Shown: in pieces, positions 35,265-43,653 of the stretch | Layout: every line of letters begins with the position of its first letter | Position numbering within the stretch: the first letter of the stretch is position 1 | NCBI GenBank assembly: GCA_035947875.1 | Contig: DASZJQ010000109.1 | Coordinates: 1 to 64,000 of the forward strand | Direction of reading: 5' to 3' | Source of the DNA: Bog-473 sp035947875 | GTDB lineage: Bacteria > Actinomycetota > Acidimicrobiia > Acidimicrobiales > RAAP-2 | DNA length: 64,000 nt | Position numbers and translations under genes: made by a program | The notes under the pieces: model-generated | What the model was told of the DNA's origin: nothing | The model's input: the letters and a program-made list of their open reading frames with translations, nothing else | Databases searched by the model: none

Positions 35265-36578
35265 GTGGTGACCGATCTGCCCGATTCGTCCGACCCGGAA
35301 CCCCGCGCCCCCGCATCCCGTCGGGGCGACACGGGCGACATGGACGTCCGGGTGGCTGACGCCGAACGAGATCGGGCGGTAACCCAGCTCCGGGAGCACG
35401 CGGTGGAGGGCCGGCTCACCCTCGACGAGTTCACCCAGCGCGTCGGCCTGGCCCTCCAGGCCCGCACCCAGGGAGACTTGCACACCGCCATGGCCGATCT
35501 GCCCGAGGTGGCGGTACCCCAGGAAGTCTCGACCCGGCGTCCGCCCCGCCGGTCGTTCGTGGCCGTCATGAGTGGCTCGCGGGCCAAGGGACGCTGGCGG
35601 GTCGGCGCGCGCACCACGGCGGTGGCCGTCATGGGTGGGTGCGAGATGGATCTGCGCCAGGCCGAGATCGAGGGACCCGAGGTCGTGATCACGGCGGTGG
35701 CCTTCTGGGGAGGGGTCCACGTCATTGTCCCCGAAGGGATCGATGTCCAGCTCGAAGGGTTCTCTTTCATGGGCGGACGAAACCTGAGGGTACGCGATGT
35801 GCCCATCGTCCCCGGTTCGCCGAGGATCAGAGTCCGCGGCTACGCGGTCATGGGTGGCATTAACATCCGGAGCCGGTCGAGCCGCTCGGGTCGGGAGATC
35901 GCGCGGGCGGCCGCGCAAGGCGTGCTCGGACCTGAAGCCGTTCCGCCCAGCCTGGCCGGCGCCTCCTCGGACCCCATCGATCTTGCTGCTCTCGGGCGCG
36001 ATATTCGCCGACAGATCCGGGGTCAAGGGGCTCCCGCTCCCGCCCCTCCGTATTCGCCGCCGTCGGGCGAGGAGACGGTCACCATCGTCTTCAGTGACAT
36101 GGTCAACTACGCGGGCATGACCGAGGCGATGGGCGATCGGGTCTCCCGTGAGATGTTGCAGGAGCACCACCGGATCGTGCGCGACCAGGTGCAGCGGCAC
36201 GGCGGCCGGGAGGTGAAGGTGCAGGGCGACGGTTTCATGATGGCCTTCGGCGGCGTGGCACGGGCGTTGCGGTGCGCGGCCGAGATGCAACGTGCTTTCC
36301 ACGACTATTCGTTATTCCACCCGGAACGCCCCATTGAGGTCCACATTGGCGTGCACACCGGGGAGGCCCTCGAGGAAGACGATGACTTCTTGGGACACAC
36401 GGTCATTGTGGCGAGCCGCCTGGCGGACGTGGCCGAGCCGGGAGAGATCGTGGTGTCGTCACTGTCCGAACAACTGGTGGTCCGGTCGGGTGAGTTCCGC
36501 TTCGGCCACCATCGTGAGGTGTCCCTCAAAGGCCTGACCACTCCCCAGCAGGCGGCCTCGCTGGTGTGGGGTGACTGA
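35265..36578 (+). CDS. DUF1707 - LiaF-like - class III nucleotidyl cyclase fusion
   Basis: The 437-residue protein joins three modules. Residues about 26-80 are DUF1707 (VADAERDRAVTQLREHAVEG). About 95-195 is a LiaF-like beta-rich repeat region with recurrent MGG (AVMGGCEMDL, FMGGRNLRV, AVMGGINIRS). About 258-437 is an adenylate/guanylate cyclase catalytic domain. Metal ligand Asp (VFSDMVNY) and the VKVQGDGFMMAFG strand are present. The transition-state Asn is replaced in GHTVIVASRLADVAEPG, though Arg remains. No membrane helix is evident. GTG 35265 follows GAGGGAG. Activity may be altered or absent. Confidence 0.8.
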   Translation: MVTDLPDSSDPEPRAPASRRGDTGDMDVRVADAERDRAVTQLREHAVEGRLTLDEFTQRVGLALQARTQGDLHTAMADLPEVAVPQEVSTRRPPRRSFVAVMSGSRAKGRWRVGARTTAVAVMGGCEMDLRQAEIEGPEVVITAVAFWGGVHVIVPEGIDVQLEGFSFMGGRNLRVRDVPIVPGSPRIRVRGYAVMGGINIRSRSSRSGREIARAAAQGVLGPEAVPPSLAGASSDPIDLAALGRDIRRQIRGQGAPAPAPPYSPPSGEETVTIVFSDMVNYAGMTEAMGDRVSREMLQEHHRIVRDQVQRHGGREVKVQGDGFMMAFGGVARALRCAAEMQRAFHDYSLFHPERPIEVHIGVHTGEALEEDDDFLGHTVIVASRLADVAEPGEIVVSSLSEQLVVRSGEFRFGHHREVSLKGLTTPQQAASLVWGD

Positions 36579-36734
36579 GTACGCCCGAGACGTGCGGCTC
36601 CGAATGAATCGGGAGGCCGCGTAGAGACGAGTTCCAACGTGAGGTCGGGGAAGGTCCGACCCACCTGCACCAGATGGAGCGCTAGTCGATCACCTCCCGC
36701 CGGCGACAGCGTTCTCGACTTTTGTCGAATCGCG

Positions 36735-36914
36735 ATGACTCAGGGCCCTGTTCGGTGTAGCCTGTTGGCATGTTCCGCTGAGTCCCGCCATTGAAGAGGT
36801 CCCGCGCCGCCGGCGCGGTGCGGCCTCTGGCGATGCACTCCGGTCCTCCAAGCATCCGCAACACCCCCCTTCACGCTGCCCGCGGTTCTTCGCCCGGCCG
36901 GCCCCGAAGAACCG
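36735..36914 (+). promoter_or_regulatory. Structured leader with a three-codon ORF upstream of the MFS exporter
   Basis: This lies in the 375-bp gap before the exporter. ATGACT (36735) and TAGCCT (36758) form a plausible promoter with a 17-bp spacer. ATG-TTC-CGC-TGA (Met-Phe-Arg-stop) begins at 36770, about where transcription should start. Two hairpins follow: CCGCGCC/GGCGCGG at 36802-36818, and a perfect 10-bp stem CGGTTCTTCG/CGAAGAACCG at 36883-36914. The arrangement suggests ribosome-mediated attenuation of the exporter. No other gene is seen in the gap. Confidence 0.45.
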
Positions 36915-36953
36915 AATTCGATACCTGCCGCACCCGCACCTGAAACGACCGCG

Positions 36954-38351
36954 ATGACGAACGATCCCACACCCCCCCAGCGCTCCAGCCCGACCCCCGA
37001 CGGGGTCATCGATGAGCGCGCCCCGACCGGCACCCGGACCGGCGATCGCTCGGTCAGGCCGGGCCGCTCGCTGAGGCGGGCCACGGCCCTCCAGGTCATG
37101 ACGGCGGCGGGGAATGGGCTGGCCTACGTGGCACTGTCCCTGCGGGTCTACCAGGAGACCCATTCCACGCTGGCCGTCACGATGGTGCTCCTGGCCGGTG
37201 GCCTCCCCGTCGTCCTGCTGGCGCCGGTCTCGGGCCTCCTGCTCGATCGCCTGCCCATGGCCCGGGTGCTTTCTGTGGCCAGCTTGGTGGTGGCGGCGTC
37301 GTTGGGCGGCCTGGCCTATGCCCACTCGCTCAGCTCCACCATCATGTTGGTCCTCTGTTTCGGCATTGCCGACAGTGTGCTGCAGCCCGGCCTGACGGCC
37401 GCGATCCCCCAGTTGGCCGGCGAAGTGTCGTTGGTGCGCGCCACCAGCCGACTCCAGGGTGCCGCCATGGGAGGCACCGCCCTGGGGCCGTTGTTGGCCG
37501 GCGTGGTCGGCAGCATCGGAGGTACCTCGACCGCGCTCCTGCTCGATGCGGGAGCATCCGTTGTCTTCTCCATCGGTGTCCTCACGTTGGGCTTGCGACG
37601 TACCCAATCGATCGCCCCGCACGGTGCCGACGACGGCATGGCCGCGGGCCTGCGCTATCTCCGGCGGGACCGCCCGATGGGTCTGCTGGTGCTGGTGGTC
37701 TCGACCATGATCGGATTTTTGGGCGTGACCATGGTGGTCGAGCTCTTTCTGGCCGAAAAGGTGCTGCACGGTGGAACCACTGGGTACGCCCTGCTCATCA
37801 CCGCCTGGACGGGCGGCATGACATTGGGCACCGTGATCGCCGGGCGACTCTCGGCGCGAGCGCTCAGCCCGGCCATCGTGATCGGTCTGGTCGTCCTGGG
37901 CTTGGGCGTGTCCGCCGGCGCGCTGTCCCCGACCATGTGGATGGCCATTGCCGCCTATGGCATCGGTGGCATCGGCGACGGCGTCCAGATGGTGGGGGCC
38001 CGGACACTCCTCCTCCAGCGGGCGCCCGAGCACATCGCCGGCCGGGCCTGCGCCGTGTTCACCGCCATGACCATGGGGGCGGTGTCCATCGGAATGGCGG
38101 CGGCCGCACCTCTGGTGGCGCTGTTCGGCGTCCGGGGCGCACTGCTGTGCGCCGGGGTGGCCAGCATCGTGGCCGCCCTGGTCGCGCTGGCCCTGGGCCT
38201 GCAGCACATTCGAGGGGAGCTCATAGCCCAGACGCAGTCTGAGCCACGGCACTCGCCGATTGCGAGGCCGCTCCTCGTCTCGTCGGACGAGGAGTCAGAT
38301 TCTTCGACCCTGCTCAGGCAGAAGACTCTTGTCGACGGCATCATCGGATGA
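36954..38351 (+). CDS. MFS exporter (EntS/multidrug type)
   Basis: The 465-residue protein has about twelve transmembrane segments, starting after a charged, proline-rich cytosolic tail of about 45 residues. The first helix pair contains VALSLRVYQETHSTLAVTMVL and the loop LLLDRLPMARVL, the conserved MFS motif A region. It resembles proton-driven exporters of siderophores and antibiotics. There is no strong ribosome site before ATG 36954, and the leader is structured, so expression may depend on attenuation. Confidence 0.83.
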   Translation: MTNDPTPPQRSSPTPDGVIDERAPTGTRTGDRSVRPGRSLRRATALQVMTAAGNGLAYVALSLRVYQETHSTLAVTMVLLAGGLPVVLLAPVSGLLLDRLPMARVLSVASLVVAASLGGLAYAHSLSSTIMLVLCFGIADSVLQPGLTAAIPQLAGEVSLVRATSRLQGAAMGGTALGPLLAGVVGSIGGTSTALLLDAGASVVFSIGVLTLGLRRTQSIAPHGADDGMAAGLRYLRRDRPMGLLVLVVSTMIGFLGVTMVVELFLAEKVLHGGTTGYALLITAWTGGMTLGTVIAGRLSARALSPAIVIGLVVLGLGVSAGALSPTMWMAIAAYGIGGIGDGVQMVGARTLLLQRAPEHIAGRACAVFTAMTMGAVSIGMAAAAPLVALFGVRGALLCAGVASIVAALVALALGLQHIRGELIAQTQSEPRHSPIARPLLVSSDEESDSSTLLRQKTLVDGIIG

Positions 38352-38438
38352 GTCTGACCCTCGATTGGTCGACCGCTCCCGGCTCTGATCCGCCGTTCCG
38401 CCCCGGAGTTCGCGTTCCCGCCTACCATAAACGCAGCC

Positions 38439-38843
38439 ATGGCCGAGCACCCGAATGTGCAAAGAATCCGCGACTCGTACGCAGCCCTGGCCGCGGGCGA
38501 TCTGACCGCGGCCTTGAAATACCTGGCGCCCGCAGGGGTCATCCATTTCAATCGACGGGGCCCGCTCGGCGGCGCCCCGATGGGGATCGACAACATCAAA
38601 TCGGCCCTGGTGAGCGATTACCGGTTGACCGCCGGCACGCAGCGCTTCCACATCACAAGGATCTTCGCTGACGACCACCATGGTGTGGTTCTGCTCCGAG
38701 AGACGGCGAGTCGTCCCGATGGAGCCACACTCGACCTCGATTCGGTGCATCTCCTTGCCTTCGACAGCAATGGTCGGGTGCACGACCTCTGGGACATCTC
38801 GAGCGATCGTGAGGCTCAGGCTCGGTTCTTCGCTGGCCAATAG
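38439..38843 (+). CDS. SnoaL-like (NTF2 fold) protein
   Basis: The 134-residue protein has the SnoaL pattern: NVQRIRDSYAALAAGDLTAAL, a central FNRRGPLGGAPMGIDNIKSAL and a closing strand LLAFDSNGRVHDLWDIS. The fold is shared by polyketide cyclases and many uncharacterised ligand binders. Function is unknown. It lies 87 bases after the MFS gene on the same strand. Confidence 0.78.
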   Translation: MAEHPNVQRIRDSYAALAAGDLTAALKYLAPAGVIHFNRRGPLGGAPMGIDNIKSALVSDYRLTAGTQRFHITRIFADDHHGVVLLRETASRPDGATLDLDSVHLLAFDSNGRVHDLWDISSDREAQARFFAGQ

Positions 38844-38932
38844 CGATCCGGGCAAGTCGATGATGCCGGCTGACGGCGGTGTAGAGCGGTCAACGGAGCG
38901 ATCACGAGCACTTTCGACGTGACCTCGAAGAG

Positions 38933-39292
38933 TCAGTTGACCTGTCTGCGTTTGCGTCGTGAGAGCACGACATCCAAATTGAACAACTCGGGGAAGGCAT
39001 CCGTCACCCGCTCCAGAGAGTGGCGAACCCGTCGAGCGAGTGGTGTCCCCACAGGGAAGAACCACTCGTCGTCGGAGAGAAATCGGCCCATGCCGATCCC
39101 CGCCAAAGCGTCATTGAGGACTTCACGTGTTCTGCCCACTTCAGCCCGCGCGGCATCTGCTCGCGCCAGAGAAAGCTCAGATGGATACATTCTGGCAAAT
39201 TCATCGGCGTGACCGAGAGCCTCGCGGGCAGTTCCCCAAGCGAGGTTGGCGACGATGGCTCGGCCCACATCCTCGTCCGCACCCGACAGCAC
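38933..39292 (-). CDS. Hypothetical protein of 119 residues
   Basis: I do not recognise this protein. It is soluble, rich in Ala/Arg/Glu, predicted mostly helical, and ends in a basic SRRKRRQVN tail. It lies in a patch of lower GC than the flanking genes, which may mean recent acquisition. A longer frame on the same strand (39004-39318) overlaps it in another register, so this call is uncertain. Confidence 0.35.
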   Translation of the reverse strand: MLSGADEDVGRAIVANLAWGTAREALGHADEFARMYPSELSLARADAARAEVGRTREVLNDALAGIGMGRFLSDDEWFFPVGTPLARRVRHSLERVTDAFPELFNLDVVLSRRKRRQVN

Positions 39293-39426
39293 ACTGAAAT
39301 GTACGTCCGAACCAGCAAATCCGCACTGGAAAAATAGTGCTGCTATTGCACAAACGATGCGCTCGAGCGGATGCGCCAGGCGACGCTCGACCTCGAGTCA
39401 ACCGGGCTGCAGGACACCGAAGCCGC

Positions 39427-39879
39427 TCAAGACGGATCGTAAAGCCCCACGTAGCACGCACCTGCGGTGTAGCCGGAGCTGAGACCCACGGACAGTTGCC
39501 ACTTTTCGTGTCCCGCGATCTCCGCCGTGGAGACCTGCACGGAGTTCTTGTCAAAATGGGTTTGTTGAGCATCGAGGACGCCGACCTCCAGCGAGTACAG
39601 CCCGTTGCCATTGGGGTTAGGCGGGACCTTCCCAGCAGCGTCGAAGGTGCCCTTGGCGACCACCGATGACCCGTTCGAACTCAATTCGCACGTTGCGGGG
39701 ACAACGTCCGGCAGCACGGTGTCACTGAACACGTTGAAAGGTAACGCAACGCCGGTCTGAACGATCGGAGGTGGAGCCGGCGTCGTCGGCGTCATCGTTC
39801 TCAACGCGACGGCGCTGACGCCGCCGCCCAAGATGACAAGTGCGGCACAACCGACGAAAACCCTCGGCCATAGTGCCAA
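39427..39879 (-). CDS. Exported or membrane-anchored hypothetical protein
   Basis: The 150-residue protein starts with one hydrophobic helix (VFVGCAALVILGGGVSAVAL, about residues 7-26), a proline-rich linker and a small globular domain with two cysteines (ATCEL and GACYVGLYD). It is probably displayed outside the membrane. No family is recognised. It sits in the same lower-GC patch as the preceding hypothetical gene. Confidence 0.55.
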   Translation of the reverse strand: MALWPRVFVGCAALVILGGGVSAVALRTMTPTTPAPPPIVQTGVALPFNVFSDTVLPDVVPATCELSSNGSSVVAKGTFDAAGKVPPNPNGNGLYSLEVGVLDAQQTHFDKNSVQVSTAEIAGHEKWQLSVGLSSGYTAGACYVGLYDPS

Positions 39880-40145
39880 GATCCAGCCCCTTCCATTCGC
39901 CGCCGCCTCGCCGTCACCCGGCAGAAACAGGGCGGTTGGGCGCCGGTCTCTGGATCAGGTTGCCGCACGGTCCGGGCACCACCACACCGTCTGCGAGCCC
40001 TGGCACCAATTGAATACCCAGGTGTCACCGGGTCTAACACGAAATAAAGGCGGCCACCCGCCAGCTCGGGAGCGTGGCGAAACGGCACCTGCGACCTTTC
40101 CGGCACCCAGACTCGCTCAGGCCGGACCACACCACACCGGGTAAG

Positions 40146-40160
40146 CTGACGGGTAGTCAG
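40146..40160. promoter_or_regulatory. Candidate TetR-type operator before the acyl-CoA dehydrogenase operon
   Basis: CTGAC-N5-GTCAG, a perfect 15-bp inverted repeat, lies 58 bases before the first acyl-CoA dehydrogenase ATG. TGAC-N-GTCA half-sites are common for TetR regulators of fatty-acid and steroid catabolism. The rest of the 339-bp gap 39880-40218 shows no gene. Confidence 0.45.
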
Positions 40161-40218
40161 ATTCGTGTGCGACCGGGATTCCCTGGCGCCGCCTTCCGGC
40201 CCTGGAGGTCGTCCCAGC

Positions 40219-41400
40219 ATGGATTTTGAGTTCTCCGACGAACAGCTCGCGTTCGTCAAGGAGGTGGAGACGTTCCTCGACGCCAACGATGATCCCGAAG
40301 TCTTCGACGTGACCCGGGAGAACATGGCGCAGATCGTCGACACCCCTAGGCGCCGGGCCTTCATGGCGTCATTGGGAGCTCAGGGATGGCTGGGTATGAC
40401 CTGGCCGGCCGAGTACGGGGGTAAGGAGGGCGAAGGCGTCTACGAGTACCTCCTCAATGAGCAGCTGGCCGGTCGTGGCGGTCCGCAGATCGGCAAGGGC
40501 GTCGGCATCATCGGCAAGACCATCATTCGACATGGCAACGAGCGCATGAAGGCCGAGTTCCTGCCGAAGATCCTGCGCAACGAGGTCGAGTTCGCCGTCG
40601 GGTACTCCGAGCCCAACGCGGGCTCGGACGCCGCCTCGATGCAACTCAAGGCGACCAAAGCCGACGGGGGCTGGATACTCAACGGCCAGAAGACCTGGAC
40701 CACCTCGGCCCACTTCGCCGAGTGGTACTGGGTCGGGGCCCGCACCGATCCGACCGCGGCCAAACACGCCGGCATCACCCTGTTCCTCGTCCCCATCGAT
40801 CAGCCCAGCATCACCGTCAACGCCATCTGGACCATGGGAGACGAGCGCACCAACGAGGTCTTTCTGAACGACGTCTTCGTGCCGGACGATTACGTGGTGG
40901 GAGAGCTGAACCGGGGCTTTCAGTACATCTCCGAAGCGTTGGACCTCGAGCGCTTCACCATGTTCACCTTCTCTCCCATCAACCAGCGCTTCGAGCTCTT
41001 GACCGAGTACGTGCGCATGACGGTGCGTGACGGCGTGGCCCTGAAGGACGACCCGATCATCCGGCAACGACTGGCCCAGCTGGCGACCGAACTCGAGGTG
41101 GCACGGGTCATGGGCCTGAAATTCGTCTTCGAGTCGGGCAAGGGAGGCGCCGCCCCGACGACCGAGGCCTCCGAGTACAAGCTGTTCGCCACCGAGCTCT
41201 CCAAGCGCCTGGCCAATGCGGCCATGGACATCGCCGGTCCGGGAAGTCAGTTGCGGGTCAAGACGGAAGGGGGGCCGATGGCCGGGCGTTCCGAGTCCAC
41301 CTACCGCTACACGGTGATCGACACCATCGGCGGCGGGGCGTCGGAGATCCAGAAGAACATCATCGCCCGGCGCAAGCTCGGTCTTCCCAAGAATTTCTGA
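40219..41400 (+). CDS. Acyl-CoA dehydrogenase (probable catalytic subunit)
   Basis: The 393-residue FAD enzyme has the ACAD blocks VGYSEPNAGSDAASMQL, GWILNGQKTWTTSAHFAEW and the C-terminal DTIGGGASEIQKNIIARRKLGLP. The usual C-terminal catalytic Glu position is Gly, but EALDLERFTMF aligns with the LDLER of isovaleryl-CoA dehydrogenase, which carries Glu on helix G. The enzyme is therefore probably active. ATG 40219 has GGAGG upstream. It leads an operon with a CoA-transferase-like protein, two MaoC halves and a second ACAD. Confidence 0.88.
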   Translation: MDFEFSDEQLAFVKEVETFLDANDDPEVFDVTRENMAQIVDTPRRRAFMASLGAQGWLGMTWPAEYGGKEGEGVYEYLLNEQLAGRGGPQIGKGVGIIGKTIIRHGNERMKAEFLPKILRNEVEFAVGYSEPNAGSDAASMQLKATKADGGWILNGQKTWTTSAHFAEWYWVGARTDPTAAKHAGITLFLVPIDQPSITVNAIWTMGDERTNEVFLNDVFVPDDYVVGELNRGFQYISEALDLERFTMFTFSPINQRFELLTEYVRMTVRDGVALKDDPIIRQRLAQLATELEVARVMGLKFVFESGKGGAAPTTEASEYKLFATELSKRLANAAMDIAGPGSQLRVKTEGGPMAGRSESTYRYTVIDTIGGGASEIQKNIIARRKLGLPKNF

Positions 41401-41404
41401 TTTC

Positions 41405-42586
41405 TTGGTCACGGCCACGTCACCCACCGGACCGCTGCAAGGGGTCACCGTCCTCGATTTTTCGTCGGTTGGACCGGCCGCCCGTTGCACGCGCCTGCTG
41501 GCCGACTACGGCGCGCTGGTGATCAAGATGGGTGCGGTGCCCTCAACGGAGACCCCGAGCGATGATCCGTGGTTTTTCGCCTACAGCGGTCACCGCGGCA
41601 TGCGCCGGGTCATGGTCGACCTGAAGGATGACGGCGGCCGGGACGCCTTTTTAGCCCTGGCCGACGACGCCGATGTGGTGATCGAGAGTTTCCGGCCCGG
41701 TGTGGTCGATCGCCTGGGCATCGGGTACGGCGCGGTGAGCGCGCGCAATCCGGGCATCATCTACTGCTCGACCAGCGGCTACGGCCAGAACGGGCCGTAC
41801 GCCAACCGGGCTGGCCACGACATCAACTACCTGGCCGTGGGCGGGTTCTTGGCCATGAGTACTCCGGGTGTCGATGGTGCACCACCCATCCCCGGCGCCA
41901 CCATCGCCGACGCCGCCGCCGGAGGCATGCAGGCCGCCCTGGCCATCACGGCCGCGTTGGTACGTCGGTCCGCGTCCGGCGCCGGCACCTACCTCGACGT
42001 CTCGGTGGCCGAGGGTGTCCTCTCCCTCATGGCGCTCCCGATTGACGAGCACCTGGCTCTCGGCACCGCTCCGGAGCCGGGTCACGACGTTCTTTCTGGC
42101 CGCTTCGCCTGCTATGGCACGTACGAGACCCGCGACGGCAAATGGGTGGCCGTGGGCGCCATCGAGGCGAAGTTCTTTGCCAACCTCTGCCAGGCTCTCG
42201 GCTGCCCCGACCTGGCGGGGGATCAGTTGAACGACGCGGCCCAGCCCGCCATCCGGGCTGCCTTCGCCGCAGCCTTCGCCGCCCGGAACCGGGATGAGTG
42301 GATGGCCCTGCTCGGGGAGGCTGACGCCTGCGTCGCTCCCGTGCTCGACGTCGCCGACGTCGCCGACGACCCCCAGTTCGCCGCGCGCGGCGTGTTCACC
42401 CGGGCGACCCACCCGACCAAGGGCTCCCTGCGCCAGCTGGCCCCGCTGCTCGCCGGCATGGATCGGCCCGAGGGAGCGGTGTCGCTGCCCGATCCGACCG
42501 AAACCCAGACCGAGCACCTCTTGAAGGAGGCAGGCGTTCCGGTCGAGACCATCGCGCGCTGGATGTCCCACCGGGTCGTGGCATGA
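41405..42586 (+). CDS. CaiB/BaiF-family CoA-transferase or alpha-methylacyl-CoA racemase-like enzyme
   Basis: The 393-residue protein has the class III fold (LQGVTVLDFSSVGPAARCTRLLADYGALV, then DVVIESFRPGVVDRLGIGYG). The segment NRAGHDINYLAVGGFLAM matches alpha-methylacyl-CoA racemases, whose His and Asp lie in GHDINY. Racemization of a 2-methyl acyl-CoA would fit a steroid side-chain or branched-acid pathway. A TTG at 41405 is the best start found. It overlaps the next gene at ATGA. Confidence 0.82.
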   Translation: MVTATSPTGPLQGVTVLDFSSVGPAARCTRLLADYGALVIKMGAVPSTETPSDDPWFFAYSGHRGMRRVMVDLKDDGGRDAFLALADDADVVIESFRPGVVDRLGIGYGAVSARNPGIIYCSTSGYGQNGPYANRAGHDINYLAVGGFLAMSTPGVDGAPPIPGATIADAAAGGMQAALAITAALVRRSASGAGTYLDVSVAEGVLSLMALPIDEHLALGTAPEPGHDVLSGRFACYGTYETRDGKWVAVGAIEAKFFANLCQALGCPDLAGDQLNDAAQPAIRAAFAAAFAARNRDEWMALLGEADACVAPVLDVADVADDPQFAARGVFTRATHPTKGSLRQLAPLLAGMDRPEGAVSLPDPTETQTEHLLKEAGVPVETIARWMSHRVVA

Positions 42587-43113
42587 CCGACGCCGATCTG
42601 TTGGCGCGGGCGCTGGAGATGGTGGGGGTGGAGCAGTACCCCGAGATCAGCGAATTCCCGGTCGAGCGCGGGTATATCTGGACCACCTGCGCCTCGGTGG
42701 AGAACGGCAATCCGCTCTACTGGGACGACGAGGTGGCTCAGGCCCTGACGGGCGGGCCCATCGCCCCGCCCACCATGGTCTCGGTGTGGTTCCGCCCGCA
42801 CAGTTGGGCTCCCGGGAGGACCGAGGTGGCACTGCCGCTGCAGGTGCACTTCGACCTCAAGGCACTCTTCGGCCTGCCCGAGGCTGTGATGAGCGACAAC
42901 TCGATCGAATTCCACACCCCGGTGCGCCTGGGCGATGTGCTGCACACCCATCAGGTCCTGCGGTCCATCAGCGACGACAAGACGACCAAGCTGGGCACCG
43001 GTCGGTTCTGGGTGATCGATGTGGTCTACGCCAATCAAGACGGAGACCTGGTGGCCGTCGAGTCCTACACCGGCTTCGGCTACCGCCGCACGACTGACGG
43101 ATCGGGCCGCTGA
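42583..43113 (+). CDS. MaoC-like dehydratase half (FAS1-like, probably non-catalytic)
   Basis: The 176-residue hot-dog protein has ENGNPLYWDDEVAQAL where an active hydratase would show D-x-N-P-x-H. The catalytic His is Tyr and the Asp is missing. GPIAPPTMVSVWFRPHSW and SIEFHTPVRLGDVLHTHQVL are typical of the structural subunit of heteromeric hydratases such as ChsH2/ChsH1. It is coupled by ATGA to the CoA-transferase-like gene and shares one base with the next MaoC gene. Confidence 0.82.
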   Translation: MTDADLLARALEMVGVEQYPEISEFPVERGYIWTTCASVENGNPLYWDDEVAQALTGGPIAPPTMVSVWFRPHSWAPGRTEVALPLQVHFDLKALFGLPEAVMSDNSIEFHTPVRLGDVLHTHQVLRSISDDKTTKLGTGRFWVIDVVYANQDGDLVAVESYTGFGYRRTTDGSGR

Positions 43114-43613
43114 TGGCGACCATCGCACCGACCCTTCTCTTCGACGATGTGCACCCGGGCGACACCCTGCCCGAACTCCGCTACGACGTCAGCGCCACCA
43201 CCGTGGTGCTCGGCGCCCTGGCGGCGCGGGACTGGCGTCCCATGCACCACGATCACGATTTCGCCGTCAACCGCAACGGGACCCAGGACATCTTCTTGAA
43301 CACGCCCAACCAGGCAGCCTGGTTCGAGCGCTACCTCACCGACTGGACCGGCCCGTACGGACGATTGGGGCGGGTCACCTTCCGGATGTTGGGTTCGGTC
43401 TTCCCGGGGGACACTATGGCACTCAATGGCATCGTCGAGGGGACCGACGTCGACGCGTCCGGATGCGGTTTCGCCTCTGTGGCCGTGACCCTATCCGTCG
43501 ACGGTGACACCAAGACGACGTGCGCCGCTCGCATCGCGCTGCCGCGTCGGACCGACGACAACCCGTGGGCCCGCCGCGGTGACCAGTGGCAGCCCTCGCC
43601 GGTCAGCGCGTGA
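43113..43613 (+). CDS. MaoC-like enoyl-CoA hydratase (probable catalytic half)
   Basis: The 166-residue hot-dog protein retains the hydratase-2 dyad in AARDWRPMHHDHDFA (Asp and His spaced as in D-x2-P-x-H). The middle strand LGRVTFRMLGSVFPGDTMAL is typical. Together with the upstream half it probably makes a heterodimeric enoyl-CoA hydratase, as shown for the cholesterol side-chain enzyme in mycobacteria. Genes for both halves overlap by one base. Confidence 0.85.
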   Translation: MATIAPTLLFDDVHPGDTLPELRYDVSATTVVLGALAARDWRPMHHDHDFAVNRNGTQDIFLNTPNQAAWFERYLTDWTGPYGRLGRVTFRMLGSVFPGDTMALNGIVEGTDVDASGCGFASVAVTLSVDGDTKTTCAARIALPRRTDDNPWARRGDQWQPSPVSA

Positions 43614-43653
43614 ACACCCATTCCGATCGATCGCCCATCCGGAGGTAGTTGGC

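Noticed and set aside
36715..36728. TCGACTTTTGTCGA as a second LexA box
   Set aside because: It lacks the GAAC/GTTC half-sites of the actinobacterial SOS box; it is only a short inverted repeat.
36690..38252. 520-codon minus-strand open frame over the MFS gene
   Set aside because: The plus strand gives a clear 12-helix transporter; the minus frame has no domain and is His/Gln-rich shadow.
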